From NCBI RefSeq assembly GCF_015832195.1, contig NC_052046.1, forward strand, positions 29,416,911 through 29,480,910: 64,000 nucleotides of DNA, read 5' to 3'. The notes under the pieces were generated by a model. The model was not told where the DNA came from. It worked only from the letters and a program-made list of their open reading frames with translations, and searched no databases. The stretch's first letter is position 1. Each line of letters begins with the position of its first letter. This document shows, in pieces, positions 1 to 13,600 of this stretch. This DNA is from Motacilla alba alba (lineage: Eukaryota; Chordata; Aves; Passeriformes; Motacillidae). A program made the translations under genes and the position numbers.

Positions 1-1119
1 TTTTGCATTTCAACTATGCTCTTAAGTCATGAACTGCAAACCCATTAAGCTGAAATATAAATGATCCAGTATCTGATCTCAAACCAAGAGAATTTCTGCT
101 TTACAGTCATGGGAGAAGACTGACAAATTTACGTTGATGAAGTATTCAGGATTATTCAGTGACTTTTTGGAGGGATTGCAAACTCTGTTTTCATTTGTAC
201 AAACTGTGCCTGCACCAACTCATTGTAGTGAAACAGACAATTATATACTGAGATTTACTAAGAGCATACCAAAGGCTCTCAGATTTTCAAACTGCCTTGG
301 AAACACTCTATACCATAAGAACTCTGCATCTGGGGTTCACACTACTTTAAACAAGTAAGTCTCAGCACAGTACTCCAGTGAAATACTGCAAAAGCATTTC
401 TTAAAGATGTTTTGCAAAAGTAAATTGTCAAGTAGCAGAATTCCCATGCTGAAAGACTAAACGGGCCCTCCTAGTAAGAAAAGTAGTCTATTAAGAAGTT
501 TTCTTTCACTTTCTATTCTCTGCTGGTTGACGAAAATACAGAACACCTTTATTTCTTGTGCACAAAATTTTGAGCAAGTTGATAACAGCTTGCACATAAT
601 TCTCAACATTTCAGTATACAATTCCTTAGTGTGTAATTAGTGGTCCTCTTATGGCAGTTTTTCTTTTAAGAAAATCCACTTCTGGTGAGTTTCACAGCTG
701 CTTAGACTGGGGAAATTTTTATGCCTAAGCTTTGAAGAGTAAGAAAGTGAAGAAACACACATCAAAGGAGACACAACTCTTTTGTTAAGTAGAAGAAGCA
801 AACATTTCAGGACAGTATACTTCAACACAAAAAAAAAAAAAAAAAAGTGGCTACTGAACACTGGCTTTTATTTACGAAGCCAACAAATATGGTAATACAG
901 ATACATCAAAACCTGTAAGAGCTTTGAATCTGAAAAAAGATCCCCTAAAATAACATTGTACATACTAAGCAGAGTTTGCAAATTCCTGTGATGGGGGGTT
1001 GCCCAGGTTCCCCAGAACACAGGGTATGTTGCTGTGTATTTTGGCCTTCATTGTTTATTAGTCAGCTTGTCAACTTTCTCTCTCTTCTCAAAATCAAATA
1101 CAGAAAGAGACAAGGCTGG
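1..1119. other. Downstream flank, no recognised gene
   Basis: AT-rich DNA with an A18 run at about 829-846. I see no exon. By known vertebrate synteny ZFAND5 lies beyond the 3' end of GDA in convergent orientation, but no ZFAND5 coding sequence is visible. Confidence 0.5.
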
Positions 1120-1136
1120 TGTAAACACAAGGCCTC

Positions 1137-1142
1137 TTTATT
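1137..1142 (-). terminator. Candidate distal polyadenylation signal
   Basis: AATAAA in the GDA sense, followed by GAGGCCTTGTGTTTACACC, a good GT-rich downstream element. It could end a long GDA 3' UTR. A further AATAAA lies at 872-867, but a poly(T) run instead of a GT-rich element follows it. Confidence 0.35.
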
Positions 1143-3029
1143 TCATTTCAACAATACATGACTTCCTATTTAGCATGACCAAAACCAAGCAAAACAGTGG
1201 AAATCCCATATACCATTTCTCCTAATACATTGTTCTTCCTTGAAACTGCACAAGTACAAAAGGAAGGATAAATTCAATAACATTAACTCAGTTAGGCATT
1301 TTCACATGAACCAGAGCTTATGCACAACAGGTAACAAGCAGACAAATCAGCATCAGAAGAACTTACTCCAGCAACATGTGAACTCTCCTTTGGGGAAAGA
1401 AAATTTGTCTTGAAGCAAGGGATGCAAACATCCTCAGGTAAGGAGCACATGCTAATGCTTTCAAAAAGCTTCATCACTAAAAGTTGTTGGAGGAGTACAC
1501 AACCCAGCTCCAAACCACAAGGCCAGAGAGGATGCAGTTTCCAGCCGTCACTTGTCACCAAAACTGGCCCCTTCTCTTGCTGGCTTATCTCTAGTGTTTT
1601 ATATCTAAATATGCCTAGGAGCACTTGGCCAAGGAAAGCTGCTGATGGCTTAACTGCAGATCACAGTAAAACATCTTTATGTGTTTGTCAGCAGTTCATA
1701 ATTTATGTCCTAGCCTTGACTTAGTTTAATTGTTATGAGGTGACTCAAGTCATTAAGCCAAATCATTGAGTCCAAGAGCTGTGCAAACGTAACAACATCT
1801 ACCTGGTGGGACAAATATTTTGTGTTGGAGCATTAGGCAGACTGGTGTATGATTGCCCTTTATCCTTATCCTCCTCACAGCTCCACTCCTTTACCATAGT
1901 TATTTTCAAACTAAGACTCAGTCTATGAGAAACCACAGACCAATACCAGAATTAAAGGTAATTCACACTTAGAAGTCGTGACAGAGTAAAGAAGTAGGCA
2001 TGACTAAAGCATTCACTTCTGCAGAAGTGGCTGCCTCTGCAGAAGCCACAAAGGACCTTTTGGTTGGAGCACACCAATTCTGGGCATTTTCTAAGAAAGA
2101 ATTTCCATTGAAGTTTCCAGGAAACTGCCTCCCAAAAACATTGCTCAGCCTTTCTACATAAACTAACAGTTCTATTAACTTCAAACAACAGATTGTTGTT
2201 AATGCTGCTGATGTCCTTTTGGTTTCTCAGAATGGCATTTGTTGATTTTGTTGTTACTCTTTTTCTTACCTTGGGGATGTCATTTGCTGGTTTCTCTGCT
2301 GAGAGAAGCGTGAGATGTTGCACATATAGTGCAAGAGCTTAAAAACCCCACAGATTTAAGCCAAAGTCCCAATATCTAGAAGTCCATTAGTAGATATATG
2401 ATTGTGTGATTTAAAATGTATGCATTGGTCTCAGCAATAAGCTTAATTTCTAAACAATCTCATATTTAAAACAGTTGGTATTCAGTCACTTCAGTCACAC
2501 CAGACTGTCTGTGCTGGACTCAGTTATCACTGTATGACCAGGCACACGACAGGGCATGATGTCTGGGGCATGCACGAACAGAAATTCTTCACTGGGACCA
2601 GACTAATTCAGCCTTCATTCTGGCCAGTACTAAATGTTTCACGGGACAGGTGTAGATAAAACATAATATGCCCTTATATAATGTTTCCTCTGGAGCCATT
2701 ACAGGTAATTTAAATCTTGGAGCTGAGCTGTAAAAGCTGTAAAGAGTTACCTAATTATGTCATGAACTGGTATCTGGGCCTGTATTATTATGCATGTTTT
2801 GGAAGCTGCTTTGGAAACTTGGTCAGGTTTTGGACCTCCATGACTTTAAGAAGGAATGAAATTCCATAATCTAATAGATCATTACCTGGGAATGTATCTT
2901 TTTGTCTGAGCATTTCACACCTAAAATTTCACTGACACGTCATCCGAGTTCCTCAGATCGATCTCCTTTCTACTTTGCAGTATTTTGTATTCTGCTACCA
3001 GTATTTTCAAATGTCTTCTGAAATTAATT

Positions 3030-3125
3030 TTTACCTGTCCTTGGGGATGGTGCTATGTAGGGCCAGGAGCTGGACATGAGGATCCTTGAAGATCCCTTCC
3101 AGCTCAGCTTATTCTGTGACTCTGC
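3030..3125 (+). mobile_element. CR1 LINE 3'-end scrap
   Basis: The run from GGATGGTGCTATG through GAGGATCCTTGAAGATC to CCCTTCCAGCTCAG and TTCTGTGACTCT follows the conserved avian CR1 3' terminus in the sense direction. It is diverged and under 100 bp. Confidence 0.65.
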
Positions 3126-5945
3126 ACTATCATTTTACAGATGAGTTGACTCCTAACACATACCAGGCTGCAAATAAAGCAGCATAGTTTATTAATGAAA
3201 ATCCAGAACTTTAAAAGATGTCCACCTTATCATCTGTTATGGATTGTTCCTTGAAATGCTTAAAATGATATTTTTAAACAGCTCATCTGAGTAATGACAT
3301 CAATGTCTTTTCATTTTAAAACTGGGATATCCTTTGAAAGAACTTGGGCTAAAGTATTCTTTTTAAATGAATAATCAAGAATAACTATGTTCTCTTTTGC
3401 TCAATTTAACTGTAGCTATTCAACAGTAATACCTTTTGCTAATTTCCATTGCACTATTGTAATTATATTTGAAAAAATTCTATTTATCTGCACTTCTTTC
3501 TAAATTAAATGTTACTATTCAAGTTCATAAATCTATTATATTTTTTTCCATTCATCCATGAGTGTATAATCAGGCACAGAATTTTAGACAGGGTAATTTT
3601 AAAGTTCCCTTTTCTAAAAGAAAGCCAACTTACCGAAAGTTTCAGTACAGTGAAAAAATACACTTTTCCCCCCTAGAAAACCTTAGGATTACACAAAAAT
3701 ACAGCATAAATGTAAACATTAGGCTAAGGCAACATTTAAAGTGCAGAACCCCACTTGCCACACATGAATAATTCAAATAATGCTGCATAATGCATAGACA
3801 ATTCTTACTAGTATTTCAAAACCTAAAGTGACACAATGAGATCAACATATAACAGTAACTCAAATGCATTCTATTTATATTCTATAATAAATATGTGCTC
3901 ATCTGACCATAGAACACAGTAAGCATATTGTCCCAACAAGCAAGCTCTACACAAATACCCTTTTTTTCCCTTTGTCTGAATGGCGTGCTACCACTGAACA
4001 TAAAGACATATTAAGAAAGAAAGATCTCATCCACCATCTGGTAAGAAAACTTGTGGGGAGAGACGTCTGGAATTTGTTGCATGTACATTTTTCCAGAGGT
4101 TTTATCTTTAATCAATTAGTTTACACTGTCATATTTTTCAATTTTTACTGACTGAAAATTATTTCTTTATTTTCTTACACATGCTCATATCCTCTTAGTG
4201 TTCAGTTGTTTCATTTAAAGGTTTGGGGTTTTTTTGGTTGTTTGGTTTTTTTTGGGGGGTGGTGTTGGGGAAAAGGGAGGAAGGTAGAAGAGGGTTGCTT
4301 CAATTTTTATTCAGCTACTAAGTTCTGTGACGGCATGAGGACAGATGGGGAATAGTTCAAGTTCTAGCCTCTATTAGCATTTTGGTTTGAGACAATAGTG
4401 CTGTTCTAAATTCCCAGTCATTCTCCCTTGTTGAACCTTGGTTCAGTTTGCAGAGTGGTTTTGTTATACAAGAATTAAGCTTATTTTGGAGAAAACTACA
4501 CTGGAGGCTCAGCTGCCTTCCAAACATACTCCAGTCTCTAAAAGAGACACTAAGATCCTGAACCCATTACTTGGCCTGCTTCAAAGTGCATATGCAGTAG
4601 GAGCATCTATCCGAGGAAGCAGAATAGTCTTGCGAAGCACGTAGTGTACATGTGTAAGTCTTAGCACTAACAGGTTTTATCCACTGATCCTCCCCCACCT
4701 AAACAAACATCTTGGCAATCTACACACAGGCACATAATCTCAAGGACCAAAATTTTACAGGGGGATCCTCAGTGATCCTTAGTGAGTAATTTTCCCTAAA
4801 TTACTTCAGAGAATTCTGACTATTACATTCTTTGTATGACCTAAAATTTTAAAAATATTGTGCATAAGCCATCTTTCACTGAACAAGCTTTTGGGACTGA
4901 CTTCTGGCAGCACATTTTTTCTCCATTCAGATCCATTTAAATGTTGCTGTCAAAAGACCCTGTTTATTTTTTATATGAAATCCTCCACTGGCCTCCTCAA
5001 ACATCAAATTCAGACTTCTTTCCTTTACTCCTTAACACCTCATCATTAAATGTAATGCTATCCATCCTGGACCTCACTCCTCCTGGCCTTCGGCATTGCA
5101 AAGTGCTGCAGGCAGCCCATAGCACTACCTGCACACAGAGTTCGTCCTCCAGCTGAGATTCTTAAAAAGATGGTTTTCCATTGCTGTGTCTGGGTAATGT
5201 CTGGATACTAGAAAAGTTATAATCAAAAGAGGAGTTCCTACCTTGTCCCTGAATTTAACAAGAGTCAAATTCATGACCCAGTAAAAATTCAGATACAAAG
5301 CTCACTGGCAGCAGTTATTCTAGAGAGTCCCTTTGTGACTGGGCCAACAGTGCAGTCCTGAACTTGTTAAAGTTTTAGTGTGTTCTCATATTGCAAAGAA
5401 GCAACCTGTCCACCCTCCGAAAGTATTATAAGAAATGCTGAATCCCTTTCTTAAAAACACCACAAAATAATGGGAAAACAATTAAGTCAGAGACAGTTAA
5501 GACTACTACTAAAATAAATGCATTGATTTAATTCATAGCTCTGGAGACAAAGAAGTAGGGCACTAGCATACATTGTACACAAGCCTGTGTGATCTTTCTT
5601 CACCACAGGAAAGCCAAAGCTGAAAAACATGTAATTCCCTAAAAATAGTCTCAAACAGTAACTGGGAGAATTAAAACATGTGTCTCACAGTTCTTTGGTT
5701 TTGAAATGTGAAATTTGGTCAATTAAATTCATGTCAAAATTCATGAGAATAAATGTCCCTGAATTGGGAAAGCAAGTTAAAGAGCTGAAAGTTGTTATTT
5801 GCTGAACAAGTGTGCTACTGTGTAGGTGATTGGGACACATGCAAAACATAATGGTTGAGAAGACACCCTGATGGAATGTGTAAATCTTAATCCTTAGATC
5901 TTGACTCCTAAAGCCTTAGAAGTCTTGGAACATAATGGGTAGGAA

Positions 5946-6075
5946 GGCCGTACCTCGGCATGCAGCAGCACGGTGCAGCAACCAGGAAGATACCTGAGCC
6001 AGCTCTCAGCAAGTGGCTGCATCCAGGTGATGTCTGCAAGACACCTCCTGGTTACTCCCTGCTGTTGGTACGGCC
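5946..6075. repeat. Nested inverted repeat (long imperfect hairpin)
   Basis: The outer arms GGCCGTACC (5,946-5,954) and GGTACGGCC (6,067-6,075) are perfect over 9 bp. Inside them AACCAGGA (5,980-5,987) pairs with TCCTGGTT (6,046-6,053). Inside those AGGTG pairs with CACCT around a short loop near 6,025-6,047. The segment is GC-richer than its flanks. Confidence 0.8.
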
Positions 6076-7071
6076 CCTCAACTTTGGCAAGAACACCACA
6101 TTGAACATTGACTGTACTGCTTTTAAGTGCCCAAATTAGCTGTTACACTTCCCCTTGACGCTATGCTGTCTTATGTAGGCATAATCATAACAATACACAA
6201 GCTCTGAAAATTCTTTTAAAATCAGAAATTATGAGTGGCGTTGGCCAAGCACTCTGAAGTAGACATGTAGTGAAACTTTGGTGCAGTGACCTCCCTTGTT
6301 TTGTAAACAGAGGTAAGTCCTATATCCCCAGGCAGTGAGATAAAAGTGCGAAACAAGGCTTAGTGAAATCAAAGAAGTTTGAAGTAGGCCTTAAAACCGT
6401 ATTCAACATGTTTACAGTATCTAAATACATTATGGGTCTCTAATGACCCTGAAATTAAAGCATACATTCTTTGTGTTGTGAAAACATAATAGAGAAATAA
6501 GAAGAAATCCCCTCATCAAACACAACTCAAAAGAAAAAAAAAAAAAAAAAAAGAGCAGGGAAATATGCCATTTTAGGAAAGGAAGTCACGCAGATTTCCA
6601 CAACAAAAAGGGCATATTTTTTTACCTAGAATCCTGGAATTCTACAGGGCTGGAATTATGGCTGCCACATTGAAAAACACGAAGAGCACAGTAAAGCTGA
6701 GCTGCTTTACTCATGATTTTCACCTCAAGTCAAAGGTGTTAATGGCCAGAAAGAGACCATTTCTCCTGGAAATTTTTTAATGCACTCATTTCCCTTACAG
6801 AAAGGAGAAGGGATATCATCCTATCATTCTGTCTGGACAGTCAGGAGCAAATGAGTTCGGGAAGATTCTGCAGGATGCTGAACTAAATGAAGCACTCCCT
6901 CTAGTCCAGAAAACCCTCTTAATTTGTTTGCCTTTGTGTAGCCTGCAGAGATATCTTAGAGCCTGCTTCTAATTTAACAGAGGTTTCATTCAGTCATCAC
7001 TCAGATCAAGGTAATTCAATGGAGTGTCTGACTACAAATGACAATCCTAAACTCTTAAGTAAGGACCCTTA

Positions 7072-7077
7072 TTTATT
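7072..7077 (-). terminator. Candidate proximal GDA polyadenylation signal
   Basis: The sequence tttatt on the plus strand gives AATAAA in the GDA sense. It is the first canonical signal after the stop codon, with a T/GT-rich region within 40 nt downstream. Confidence 0.4.
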
Positions 7078-7622
7078 TATAAACACACACTTCTGACTTA
7101 ACTCTTCTTAAAAAATAATGTTTTAATTTTTTTTAAAGCTCATAGGAAAAACTGGAAACTACATTCTCCAAAAGGACACTGACTTTTCCATACTTGATAA
7201 TAATATTATGGAAATTGCATTCTTCCATGATATTCATTACCTGCAAAATCAATTTACAAGCACTGGGTTTTTTTTTTTAATTCCTATAGGAAATGAGTAT
7301 CTCATGGTACCACATAATGCTTCCTATACTATTATTAAACAGAGCAGCAGGTGCCCTCTTTAAATAAGGTATTTATCAAATCCCCAAACAATGCACAAAT
7401 GCTATTTTTACAACAAAATTTAAATAGCCATTCCCTCTAGAACTATGAAAAAGTCAGTATAGTAATTCTTGAAAGGTCTAACAAAATTTTCAATGTATGC
7501 TAGTTTTTAACATTATCCAAAAGTGAGGTGTCATTCCTGATGATCAGGCACTGTGCTTAATCAACCTTTTCCAAATCAGATGCAGAATGATCAGCAGAGT
7601 ATTTTGCAAACAGAAAATGGAT

Positions 7623-7693
7623 TTATACAGAACTTGAAAAAGGAACCACTTGCTTTCCAGCCACATACACTTCAGAAATATTCCGATCATCAC
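7623..7693 (-). CDS. GDA: GDA exon 14, C-terminus and stop (residues 428-450)
   Basis: Completes glycine 428 and encodes DDRNISEVYVAGKQVVPF and the terminal SSSV, then TAA at 7,625-7,623. SSSV is the class I PDZ ligand through which cypin binds PSD-95 (known for mammals). The acceptor is TTATTTCAG. The 3' UTR follows at lower coordinates. Confidence 0.95.
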
Positions 7694-10600
7694 CTGAAAT
7701 AACATGGCCAAAACTGAGATTTGCTCATAAATACAAACACTGATTTAATTAATGACAATTATGCAGTCAACAAAAACAGCTTTGGAACACATTATTTATA
7801 GCAACCATTTCCTAGAATTAAGACAGACCTTTTGGAAAGAAATAGTCAGGGCTACCACAAAAATTAATAAATATTTTAGCAACTCATGTGGGTTTTTTAA
7901 AAAAACAAGCATAGCATTCATCTGCTGCAATAGTGTCATGGATTTTCTGTATACTCAGTAGATCCAAACCCCAAAAATATTATGTATCTGTACAAAAAAT
8001 TACTTGTTGCACAGTATCTGAACTGGCTTGGGAACCAGCCATCAAGAAAGCTGGTGTGACCCAGACAGCTCCTCAGAAAGGCAAAAGTCTCATCACAGCA
8101 TGACACAGCTGTGGCCACAGCTGGCACCAGGCCCCCCAACATCACAACACAGCAGCAGCACAGCCCTGGTCCGGACACTGCCCGTACATGTTTACAAACA
8201 ATTATAAACCAGGTTTTATTTATTAATGTCAAATATTAATGCTAATTATTTGGGACATGTTAATGTTCATATAAGAGTTGAACAGATTTAATTACTGCAA
8301 ACAAATGTATACTAACTTATGTAAAATAAATTTATTATTAACCCCATTTAATAAATTTAATAACCCCATTAATAAATAATAAATTTATTATTAACCCCCA
8401 ACATTAATTTAGCCATTTGATATAGGAAAGGAGAATTCAACTTCAGTTGAAAATCAAAACATACCTAGATACAGGAACTTCTGGAGAGTGTCCTTTAAAA
8501 AAATGGAAGAAAACAAATTCAGAGAGCAGTATGTGCTGTCCTGGATCATAATCATTTGAAGCTTCAAAGAACTGATAAAAGCACTTCTCCTAAATATTCC
8601 TAGTAACAGTGAAATCAAAACTTAGCATACATAATTTACTTTTTGAAAACAAGGCAAAATTTAAACTTTCGTAAAGTGCTAAGAACAATAGCTTAAAAAG
8701 TTTACATTTAAACTTCAAAATAGCTCTTTTTACAGAACTGGAATTGTTTCCAGGCAGTCTGACCACATCTATAAATTCAAGCAACTACTCTTAACTATCT
8801 TTTTTAGTCAGAGAAGGTTTTTGAATGAGAATGTGTTTCCATACCTAAAAACCAACACTGCTTTAATGTTAATATAAAAACTGTGCTTTTAACTCAAATT
8901 AGCCATCTTGAGTGCTTGCTTCATTTTGTAACAGCAATGCAGAAAAGGCAACCTAACCTTTCTCTGGGAACAGGCTGTGATTTTTCAGTCTGAACTATAA
9001 GTATTGACTAAAAATAAATTGTTTATTCTTGGCTGCCATTTTTCACTGCAAATACATAACTATAATTGTCATCTTGGGCTAATAAAATGTGCATTAAAAA
9101 TATTACATGCATTTTAGCTCATGGTGTTATGGCACTGTCACTGGGGTCAGCAAGATTCTGAAGAAAAAAAAACCCCATGGAACATCTAGGCTGAAGCACA
9201 GACAGCAGGGGTGTAGTACACCCAATTCCTGTCACCAAAATCACTTTCAAGAGACCTTTTCTGTCTATATCGTGGACCTTCCCCACATCACTTCCATTAA
9301 TGTTTTGATCATCAGTCCTGTTCTGATTACCTCAAAATCATCAACAGAGAACAAGTCAAAAGGGCTATCTGAAGCCTTCGTGTTGATTAGCAGTGCATCA
9401 AATTCTTTTCCCACCTCAAAGTTTCCAATCACATCATCCAGTCCTAGAGCTGAGGAAGAAAATAAACTCATAAAAACATCTTCAGGACCAGCCTCCTTCC
9501 ACCATGTAGAAGTACCTGGCAACTTACTTGAAATATTCATAAGACAAACAAAAAATTTAGATGATTACAAGGAAAAACCCAAAACCAAATTGAATAGTAT
9601 GTTAGCATCTGAGCTCTTAAGAGACTTAAGAAATAACAGGTTATATTACAAAAACATTCAAACTCCAAATGGGGCAATGAAATTAAGTCAGAGAAACAGT
9701 AAATACAGTAATAACTCTCACCTTGCTAAGGCACTATTAGACTGCATTTTTTAAAAAGTTTAAGCAATTTTGAAAGGTTGTATAGATGTATTGCAATAGT
9801 AATACACAGTAATATGATAATAAAAGAGGTATCCAGTGAGTAATTGCAATTAGCAGGAGCAAATAATAATATGGTGTGGAAAAATAATCATAGCCAATCT
9901 GAAGATCTCATACCTACCTGTATAGCTTGCCTTGTGGTCTATTATTTAGCTTTTTTTTTTTCAAAGTTTAATTACAGCCCCACAAGTTCTCAGGTCCACA
10001 TGCCCTGAAAAATCTACAAATTCATCCTCAGGAACTGGGTGCTTGCAAGTGCTTAGAATACCTAAAAAGAAGACTTTGTCCTGTTTAGAAATAAATTAGG
10101 ACCGTTTTAAGTTCTAGAAAGTATCTGTGAAGTAAATCTATTTTTCCAATACTCTGAAATTAAGTCATCAAAGACCACAATACCTGCAAATAATTTATTT
10201 ATTTTCAGATTGCACTGATAAAGGAAATTCAGTCTTGAAGTTACTTTAAGAAGTCATTGAAGTTTGTGAGTGGCAGGAATATCACAATATCTTAAAGACA
10301 TTTAAACTCCTACAAATTCTGAAATATTTTGGTTACCTACTAGATTCAACTTAAATGATCTCCTGTTCCTTCAGGTTTTTGAGCAGAATGTAATTTTTAG
10401 ATTAAACACAAGAGGGCGATAAGTGTTTAGGAGTCTTAACAAAGCAAACTATTAAAAAAAAAATCACTCAAATTTCTGCTACCGAAAATTTTCCTTTCAG
10501 TATGCAGGCTACTGGAAGCTTGCACAAGTAATTTATATTCTACCCTTAAAAGTGATTCCGTAAGGATAAAACAGCTTGACATCAATATAAAAAATTAACA

Positions 10601-13600
10601 CTTTACTGAGGAAACCTAATATAGAAAAAGTACAAGAGTTGCTGGGAAGGGAAACCACATATGAGCTTAGGATTTTTATAAGTCTTCCTTTCTGTGTCTC
10701 AGCTAGTTTATTCTCACACTTTGTGGAACAGTATATATTGTGGGAAAAAGAACACTTTTTGTTCCCTGCTCATCTTCTGTCTTCTCTATTTCCCCCATTA
10801 CACTTTCCAGGAATTCAAACACAGTTCTGAGATGACCTGATTGATGGCATTTTCACTACATCTTTTAAGCTTCCATTAATAATTCCCAATGGAGCTTTTT
10901 GGCAGCTACAAACAGGTTACACTGAGAAGATTTGGGACCAGTGCTTTAGAAGATAGTAAGCTCCTTTCTGGTAACTGAAACAATAATAGGTTTTCACTTA
11001 CATGTGGATTTCCTCTCTGCTAAATCATACCAGTTATACTAAAACTTTTTTAATTGTATCTATTTTTATGTGCACACTGATTACAGCAAAATTTGTTCTC
11101 CAAAACTGGATAACCCATATACTCTATGATTGCATTCTGCAAATGCAACTGTGTTTTGAACAACCATGGTGGAAAGCCTGTTTTTCTGCTTTTCCCTGAG
11201 CGAGGAGTAATTTGCATGATGTTTTGATTTGCAACAAACTGCCTCACTGACAACTCAAAAAGCACAAGCAAAATTAGAAACTGATGACAAATAGAATGCA
11301 TGATTTTACAGTAATTGCAGTTTTTCTTCTAGATGATGGTTGCTGCGAAAACAAATTTCCAGCTGTTACAATAAATAGACAAGCACATCTTTATGACTAA
11401 GAAGTCTGAGGATCTTTAAAAAGCAAATGTACAACCCTGCAAAGCCATTAAGATTTGGTTATTAAACTCTCAGTATTAATAGAGTGCTCTTCTCTGAAAA
11501 GCCTAGTATGAGTATGAGAAACTGAAGGATTATCTCTGCCTACCAGTTGGATTTCACTCTGGCACCAGAAAATCTGTAAATCTCCCATGAGACAGGGAGA
11601 CATATAATCAAAGAGAGTTGTAGATCTGTGTGCACAGAATTTTCTTCTTACCTTGGCTTCCACCCAGAGTGGCTAGCTGAAAAGCTTCTTTAAGAGTTAG
11701 TCCTGTTTCATTGACTTTATTGATCTGAAGGCTATTAGATGCCACCATTGTTTTCCTAATAGCATCAAGCATAGAAGTTGAATATCCACCTGCAACATCT
11801 AGAAAAGATCAGAGTCTTAGAAACAAGCTTGGGGTATAATTCTCTGTGTTAAATTTCTAAAAGTTTTAATTCAAAGTTCTGAAGCGACATATGTGGTAGA
11901 CCCAACAAGTTCTACAGCTAAACACTGTCTCTGAAGGCATAATTCCCAATAAAGGTGCTCTCACACACAGTTAGGCGAATAGAACACAACACAAAAACAG
12001 AAACCTTAAAATTTGGTGTTCAAGCCCTGTTTAAGCTCACAACAGCAACAAAACTCTTCACTAATTTTTTAATTTGTTTTAAAACAGTTTTGGACCAACT
12101 GTAGATTTCAATAATCTAGACTCCCTTACTCAAGTGGAGGAAAACAAAGGAGGACCAAAAATTGGAGGCATCTTGACTTTTAAATATGAACAGGTGAATG
12201 TATCTCCTAATGATTTCCAGAAAAAAACCACTTTCAGAGCAAACTACTAACCTGTGCCAAGACCAAGCTTCACATTGTGTTCGAGAACCTTTTGCACGTT
12301 TAAGACACCGCTGCACATCCTGGATTGGAAGAAGAAACGTGTTCTGTATGCTACACGCAGAAAAAGTTCAGGAAAAGCAGGGCTGCAGAGCCATTTTATG
12401 ACAAAGACACTCCCTTAATGTATACAAGATTTGGTTTATTACTTATTCTGTCTGGATACCACACAGTATCTCACGTCTGCTCAACAGAAAAACTTTATAG
12501 TCCATTTCCCCAAAACATTAACAGACTTCAGGGGGAAGGGAGATGCCACTGACATTTACCACTGACAGAACAGACAAAAGAAACACATTTTTAGAAAAGA
12601 AATATTTATATAGACATGGATATAGATGCAATTATTAAACTGAAAGACCACAAATTGGTCCAGAGCATGCTATGCAGAAGTGGATAATGAATGGTCATCT
12701 TCAATCCAATATGTCAATTATGGAGTAATGAGGTATCATATAACTTCTATATCATAGCTTTGCAATGGTAGCATTGACTCAGGGTACTACACAAACAACA
12801 GCTTTATTTAATTATACACATTCCTATTTTATTTTTTAACTTACGAAAAGTTAGAATTGGGGCAATGTGAAATTGCAGCTCCACGAAGACTAAAAAGTTT
12901 CAGCTCTTCTTCAGAAAGATGACAGGCATGTGCCATCACAGTCTAAAGAAAAAGAAAATCACAAATTTACTCAACATTTCATTTACTTCTGTGGCTGTGA
13001 GGTTTGCTGCACTGCTTAAAAAAGTCAAAAAGGACACATTACCATTTAGTGAAATTAATGCACTTCTTGTATATAGCTCTTAAAACCCACAAGGGAAAAG
13101 CTGATTAACTTCAGCATGCCTGAAACACATTCCTTCAGCTTTTTTGCAGTTTTTAAATATAAGAATACAGGGTACTTGCTCTTGCAGTGACTGCTGTGAC
13201 CAAAGACATAAGCGAGTTGTCCTAGTGCTGTAGCAAGCTTAAAATTTATATTTTGTAGCTAACACAGAGATTAAGTACTGGGGCTAGGAATACATCAGAC
13301 AAAATGGAAGATGTATGTACTCTTAGCATGTTTCTTATTAGCTCTCTAAAGATTTGCACCAGAGAAAGAGAATGCAAAAATATGTAAAATATAATCTAAT
13401 ATTTTATGCAACTGATAAATTACTTTTACTTTTTAACGGACATAACTGACTTTAAAAATAAGTTCACAAGAAAAATATAGAAGTATAGGATAGGATAATT
13501 TAATAGTGGATAAACCAGTTATTCCCATACAAATCTAATTGGCATTACCTCATATGCCAAATGCCCCCTGAAAGAGAGGAGCAAGAGCTCTGTTAGATCT

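Larger units (their letters stand above)
1120..7622 (-). other. Probable GDA 3' UTR and downstream DNA
   Basis: No exon is recognisable here. A proximal poly(A) signal AATAAA on the minus strand lies at 7,077-7,072, about 550 nt after the stop. Other AATAAA signals occur on the minus strand at 4,311-4,306 and 1,142-1,137. The last is followed by a GT-rich stretch (CCTTGTGTTTACACC), the arrangement of a genuine cleavage site, and would give a 6.5-kb 3' UTR. Which end is used cannot be settled from sequence. The interval also contains a CR1 scrap at 3.0 kb, a poly(A) run at 6.53 kb and a nested inverted repeat at 5.95 kb. Confidence 0.4.

Noticed and set aside
9107..9754. 215-codon plus-strand open frame
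   Set aside because: It is antisense to GDA exon 12 and continues into intron. It has no domain and contains the complement of a real exon.
12311..12319. Alternative GDA exon 10 acceptor at the inner CAG
   Set aside because: It keeps frame but drops three residues aligned with human GDA and lacks a pyrimidine tract; the outer CCAATCCAG with its pyrimidine-rich lead is better.
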